This document shows, one piece after another, positions 58,775-64,000 of a stretch of DNA of 64,000 bases; within the stretch, counting starts at the first letter, position 1, and each line of letters opens with the position of its first letter. Position numbers and translations under genes: made by a program. The notes under the pieces were generated by a model. The model was not told the DNA's origin. It saw only the letters and a program-made list of their open reading frames with translations, and searched no databases. Origin of the DNA: Straminergon stramineum (lineage: Eukaryota; Streptophyta; Bryopsida; Hypnales; Calliergonaceae). Location: the NCBI GenBank assembly GCA_963920665.1, contig OY987265.1:15505001-15569000 (forward strand). The letters are read 5' to 3'.

Positions 58775-60599
58775 ATTACCCTGACATAGCTAACAAAGTT
58801 TGACTCCTCTTAGAAATTGATTCGAGAACTAAATTTTTTTGGGACAATTTTATGCCATAATTTATTAGTTATATGAATGCCAAATCTCAAAAGTTGATGA
58901 GTGCTTTTGCAAATAATGCCCCAAAGATCGGCCCAAATTGCTTGGATTGCCAAAAAAATTCAAAGCAACATAACCTTGATTCATGAACCTACTTGAGGGA
59001 AAAATAAATATTCCCAATATAGGAATGCATGTTTACATCTTGTCTTAAAAGTTTGTGAACATAAATCCAAATTTTACTTCATAGGAACCTACACAAATTT
59101 TCAATTGTGCGTTCATTGAATAATTGGCTATTAGAGGTTAAGATTTCACTTCTAAGTTAGTTTGAATTTGACATTTTATTTTGATACCAATGAATAAATG
59201 TTTTCTTATAAATTAATTACAACCCTAACAAATATTCAATTGCATCAATTACCAAAGTTATACACAAAAAGACCCATTGAGATGATGAAATCAAGTCATC
59301 TTCTAAAAGGGGATAAAAATACCCTCTAATATTGGTATATAATAAAGGAAGTCATGGTAGGGATCCCTCATTCCTTCAATTTGCTAAAGGAATGCACATC
59401 AAATGAAATAAGTCAATAACCACTCTTAATCTCTAAAGGACCAAGGAGACTACTTTTGTTTTTTTGAGAACTTAGGCAACCTCTTTTGACTTTGTAATTT
59501 ATAATTACTAGTTCATGAAATTCTAGTATGAATGCTAATCACCCTAATCAAAATGTGAAGCTTTGTCTCATTTCATTTTGATAAATATTGCAAAAGTTAG
59601 AAGGGATTTTCCAATTTCAATGTCAAGCTTGGCAACTAAAAATATATTCTAAAGAATTACTAATTAATTTTATAAACTTTAAGAATTGATATCTTCTCCG
59701 AAACATTCGAACCATTCAATTCCAAATAATGAGGTTAAAGTTATGAGGGATTTTATTTTGCAAGCAATGAAAATAGAAAAAAATATAAGTTTTTTTTTAA
59801 CTCAAATTTGAAAATATCCAAATAAAAACAACAAGATTGAGGGATATCAATTGTTTATTAGAACATTCTCACCATTGGATTTAACAATTCTCAATTTTTT
59901 TAGAAAAGCTATGAGTAGTTTATGTTTCTCTTTCATTTAGTACCAACTTCTACTTTATAAAGACAACCTTGAAAGTTTTTTTGGTTAATCTTTCTTACAG
60001 ATTTTATCAACTCCTTTTTCAAAATATTGACTAAAATGCACAAGTTATGGAATATACACGTTTTTTCTAAAAACATTGAAAGACAAAACTTTATTTTTGG
60101 GATGGGCTAGAAAAGCCTACATTATGAGGTTCAACTCGAACTTGCTATCACTAGGGATATTCTCTCCAAAATTTGAGGACAATACACTTGAACAAGTTAA
60201 TCAATGGATCCTATTTTTGAATTTTTTTGAAAATAAATATAGATGAAGATTTTAGCTTTGGTTTGGAGACAAGTATTTTGAAGCAATTTTGAACCTCCAA
60301 ACATTAGAGAACTTCAATGATTAACCACAAAGACTTCACCAAACTTGTTGAAGAATTATGGCTTCATTTAATGTAGTATCGCTTTTCCCAACTTGCTAAA
60401 GTCATTGAGGCTACCATAACTCTTCTTAACGCTATCTCACTATTGGTTAGCCCCTAGGAGAGCCTTGTTGAGGGGAATATAGAACTTCAAAGCCCAAATA
60501 AAATTTGGCATAACAAGATGTTAGAAAAATCTTAAAATTCACAAATATTTGACATTGTAAAGACCATTCTTAAGAAAAATGACGTTACTATGTCAACCT
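58775..60599. other. AT-rich intergenic DNA, possible TTAA-element fragment
   Basis: TTAA then TCTCTAAAGGACCAAGG at 59426-59446 is a family left end whose right end was not found. No gene was seen. Confidence 0.35.
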
Positions 60600-60835
60600 A
60601 AAAAACCAACCTACGAGCCTTAAGTCTAGATATAAGTAGGTATTCTACAACCATTGAAGGTGTCTATAATATAGGTACACTATAACTATGGAAGATTGCT
60701 TATAATGTAGGTAACTATAACTGATACATTCCCTATAACCATGGAAAGTGCCTATAATAGAAGTATTGCTAACATAGGTGATTAGGTTCCTAAGCCAATA
60801 GGCTCAAGATCACCTAGGCTCACATGCTAGCAACC
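60600..60835. mobile_element. TIR element with tandem core (copy 3, left end degraded)
   Basis: The right end CTAGGCTCACATGCTAGCAAC matches that of 52461-52874. The interior repeats CTATAACCATGGAAAGTG and CTATAATATAGG units, and the left end retains only ACGAGCCTTAAGTCTAGATA, recognisable against the subterminal part of copy 2. Confidence 0.6.
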
Positions 60836-62549
60836 TTTCCGGTAACGTTACCTCTTCTAGACATTTCTTAATGGAGAATATGTTCATAACATTCCAATAG
60901 GTTTGATATTATGAACGAATGGAATCCAAGGTGAAAGAATTGACGTGAAAGTGAAGTGCTACTTGGGCCCATACTACATTGCCAATAAAAGTGATCTCAT
61001 CCCTTCAGATAAACCAAAGGTTGGGCCATTCCAAAAAGAATTTGACCCTTGTGGTAGCAATTTTCCATTGATGACATATTCCACCCCAAATTCTTGCAAA
61101 ACGAGCCCCCAATTCTCCTAACCTTGGACTCCAACAAAATAGACCTAAAAGATCCCTTGATATACCGTAACCGTTCCCAAGAAGCAGCCCCGGAACAGGC
61201 CCTAACTTAATAACGACCCCTGCCCGACCTCCAGTATCTTTGCCTCCTCTCCACGTCAGATTCACTAACTGCCACGTGCCCTTCCAGGTCAGCTTAATTT
61301 GGTACCCTTCATACCAATCAATAAGATCGTGCACTCAAGGCTCCAACCCCGAGGTGCCACCTTAGCTCAACCCCCCACCCCAGGAGGTTGTCGACTTGTC
61401 GACCCCCAGAATGTACCCCTGTCCAAGATTTGGCAGCCCGCCGCTTTGCATGTTTCCCCAAATGGATTCCTGAATTCCTGCCCTAATTCACTGCCCCAAT
61501 AGACGGAGAAAACAGTTGGAGTTCCTCTAAAGGAATCCCGGAATTAAACCCCCCTCTAGCCTATCCGAAGAGGGGCCGTTAAGGAACGGTAGGTCAAGGG
61601 GGGACCTCCAGGACAGTCTAAAAATTAAAAAAACCTGGGGCCCTAAAATTAAACCTTCAAATTTTTATTTTTAAAATTTTTTAATAGTTTGAATCAAAGG
61701 CACAGGCAAGTTTGCACCATTTCGAAATTAGATTGGTTTTTATTTAAACAACTACTGTATGTTACTTCTTTTGGCTCTTTCTGTTCTTTGGGAGTCATTT
61801 TAGGGTACAGTATCTTCTTGAGGGTCAGTTAAAAGTCAGTCCTACCCTGCCCTACCCTGCCCTACCCTGCCCTGGCGGCCTTGGAAACCGCTGACGTCAT
61901 AACGAATTGCTCCTCAGATGTTCCCTTTCCGGCTGGGCAGTGTCTTTTTTCATGCACGAATTTTCACCACTTGGCTACAGCCAATGTAAGATGTGGGCTA
62001 TTTTTTTATAAAGGAAATTTTTATTTTGGGGGGTCAAAATAGCCAAATTACTGCAATATTTTAGGAACAATAGTCAAATTTTATCTAGGTATCATCTAGT
62101 TTTCATATAGATATCACCTAGTATCACCCTGGTGTGCCCTGTGTTGTTGCCACAATCAAAATAAAAGTAAAAGTATTTTTCTAATTTTTTGGTTCATGAA
62201 AACTTTGAAATTCAATAACTTTCACACCATAGGTCGAAACTTCATGAATCAAAGCCCGTGCACCCCTCCTCTCTGAGGGCTTTCCAACAGTATCAAACAC
62301 CCGAGTGGGGGGCATGCGGTCCATGAGATCTCAACATAACAAAACAAAACAAACAAATAGCCTAACTTAAGGTATGGACATCACCAATTATCACCCTAGT
62401 GTTACATGAGTAATGAAGAATAATTGTTTGGCTCCTTCTCCAAAATGAAAAAAAAAATCCATTGTTTTCAAGGGTACCACATGGAATGGACTACAAAATA
62501 TTGATTAATTAGTATAACCAGGCGAAGGTCCTATTTAGGTATGCCTCCC
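60836..62549. other. Intergenic DNA with a GC-rich pocket
   Basis: About 61130-61620 is GC-rich and crossed by frames on both strands (minus 61005-61334, plus 61299-61502), neither with recognisable motifs. A decayed gene fragment is possible. A short tandem repeat is annotated at 61841. Confidence 0.35.
61841..61874. repeat. (CCTACCCTGC)n, three and a half units
   Basis: Three perfect decamers are followed by CCTG; the run is abrupt and GC-rich within AT-rich DNA. Confidence 0.9.
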
Positions 62550-62860
62550 TAAGGTAGAGTCTACTCTTACAACGATCTTTTAAGATTGGTTGATTGCATT
62601 TTGGAGGGGAACTAAACTCCTTGAAACAAATTTTAGTGAATTTTCATATGAAGAAAAATGAAATTGGCAACTAACCTAAGTCATTTCTTATTTTTTGGAC
62701 CTTCATGGAATTAGTTATAAATATTTGAAGTTGAAACATGGAAAGTGACCACCTAATCAATTGATGTAAATTTTTATTACATCGAAGAATCAAAGCAAAA
62801 TGTACCTTTGTGATACTGAGGTTGCTTTTAGAATAGGATCACTTCTAGAGCCCCTTGCCT
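62550..62860. mobile_element. AGGTA-end MITE, GTACA type (copy G), reverse orientation
   Basis: The left end TAAGGTAGAGTCTACTCTTA matches the reverse complement of the right end of copy E. The interior (TTAGTTATAAATATTTGAAG, AAAATGTACCTTTGTGAT) is the reverse of copies D and E. The right end is degraded. Confidence 0.6.
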
Positions 62861-62862
62861 TT

Positions 62863-63045
62863 GATATCTAGGAGGGACTTAGAGTCGGCTTTCATGTGGA
62901 ATCAAGGTTGGTAGATTTCATTGATGATCGATGGGATTGATACTTCGAAAGAACCATACTCCCATCCCACCAATCATCAATGAGGTCCACCAGCCTCCAA
63001 ATCCACATATAGGCCAACTCTTAGCTAATACTTTGAGGATTGGGA
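62863..63045. mobile_element. Foldback MITE, ~180 bp
   Basis: GTCGGCTTTCATGTGGA, GGTTGGTAGATTTCATTGAT and GATCGATGGGA on the left are mirrored by TCCCATCCCACCAATCATCA, ATGAGGTCCACCAGCC and TCCACATATAGGCCAAC on the right. The loop is only about 15 bp. Confidence 0.65.
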
Positions 63046-63170
63046 TTCATTGAGAAGACATATTGATCATCGTAGGATTCTGATTTTTCAAGGATGCAAA
63101 AGTGACCCCCACCTCATTGGTAAATAATGTTATTTAATGTTTGGGGATGTGGAAGTAATTGGAATATTAA

Positions 63171-64000
63171 CCCCTAAAGGACCAAACAACGTTTTTTTTG
63201 GCAACATAGTGATTTTAGGCAACTCATTACAAATGGAATTTGTATTTTATTGAAAAAATAATTCACACAACATGTGCTTGAGGAGTAGCTCTAACACCCG
63301 ACAACTTTCATAACTTTTAACTACATGGTTAAAAAGTTATTGCATGATATGTCAATTTCATTGCTTCACAGGCAACTCAAGCAACTCAAATTTTTTTCTT
63401 AAAAAAATAATTTCTTAAGAAATAAAAATTTGAAATCGATTTTGTAGATTTATATATACATGGAAAGCTTTGAATCATTCCATTCTCATTAATGAAATGA
63501 AAGTCACGAGGAGTTCTAGTTTGTAGGCACTAATAGATTCTCAATTCTAAAATAAACTTTGAAGTCGTTTATTTAACTCAATTTTCAATTTTTTTGAAAA
63601 AAATAAAATCATAGGATGTAGATTGCTTATTACGGCAATACCACCATTGGGATTGGCATTTTTCAATTCCATAACTAAATTCTTAATAATTTAGTATTTT
63701 AAATCATTTTCTACATCTTTCTACTTATTATTATTTTCCAATATATTGTACAATTCCAAATGATTTGAATTTTTTCAAGCATGTAGACAACTTGCCTCAA
63801 AGAAAGAATCCAAAGAAGCACCAACAACATGGAAATTTTTCATATAAATGTGACCTTGTGAAGTGCAATTGCCTATTTTTTCGTAGGGACCGAAAGAGGA
63901 CTTTTGTGAATTCAAACTCTAATATCTTGCAATCCATAGGGGGGAAATTTCTGAATTTTTTTCCACATATACTAAAACCAACGTGCTACAAGATCCAAAA
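63171..64000. mobile_element. TTAA-flanked element, cut by the window end
   Basis: TTAA at 63167-63170 precedes CCCCTAAAGGACCAAAC. The following sequence is collinear with the reverse complement of 21795-22739 (GGCAACATAG, AACTTTCATAACTTTTAACT, CTACATGGTTAAAAAGTTAT). By comparison the right end should lie roughly 100-150 bp beyond the window. Confidence 0.65.

Noticed and set aside
61005..61502. Opposed frames in the GC-rich pocket at 61 kb
   Set aside because: Open frames are expected by chance in short GC-rich tracts. Neither strand shows a known domain or splice structure.
1..64000. tRNA, rRNA, snRNA and CRISPR features
   Set aside because: Scanning by eye for T-loop (GGTTCRANNCC) motifs paired with a D-loop box, for conserved rRNA blocks and for regularly spaced short repeats gave no supported case. 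A covariance-model search would be needed to exclude small RNAs fully.

Overview
The window is nuclear DNA of a land plant. It is AT-rich, with two spliced genes that use canonical GT-AG introns and about 50 kb of repeat-derived intergenic sequence. One gene encodes a YUCCA-type auxin-biosynthesis flavin monooxygenase and the other a plant-type UBA-domain protein. No organelle, bacterial or viral gene was seen. A seed-free plant such as a bryophyte is possible, but nothing in the window proves the lineage.

Layout. Positions 1-9170 hold no intact gene. They contain a small TIR element (1215-1456), a 2.5-kb non-autonomous CACTA-like element with a 3-bp target duplication (2333-4879), a possible decayed coding remnant (5774-6244) and a strongly G-poor stretch (about 6245-7960). 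A five-unit tandem repeat of about 100 bp (9171-9675) lies directly before the start codon of the UBA gene (five exons, 9750-12606, + strand, 216 aa). Positions 13.6-28 kb are repeat-rich intergenic DNA with several recognisable short transposons and very short retroposed fragments. The YUCCA gene is on the minus strand (four exons, 30976-28569, 433 aa). Degenerate tandem repeats occur in its upstream region and in two of its introns. From 31 to 64 kb I find no gene.

Repeat content. Most of the intergenic DNA can be sorted into short non-autonomous families. (i) Elements flanked by TTAA with ends like CCCCTAAAGGACCA. Two are nested inside other repeats whose uninterrupted paralogs in this window show a single TTAA-like site, which is direct evidence for TTAA target duplication (piggyBac-like behaviour). 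(ii) Several families sharing an AGGTA terminus bounded by TA. (iii) Long foldback elements, with separate single arms elsewhere. (iv) Elements with GCTAGCATGTGAGC ends around internal tandem repeats. (v) Very short retroposed fragments of about 30-180 bp, several with a 3' hairpin plus A-rich tail, bounded by 8-13 bp target duplications. No transposase, reverse transcriptase or gag open frame was recognised, so all would need enzymes supplied from elsewhere.

The two genes are unrelated in function and are not an operon. The YUCCA enzyme makes auxin from indole-3-pyruvate. The UBA protein is probably a ubiquitin-linked adaptor. All boundaries were derived by eye from the sequence; splice sites and repeat ends need transcript data and alignment to confirm.
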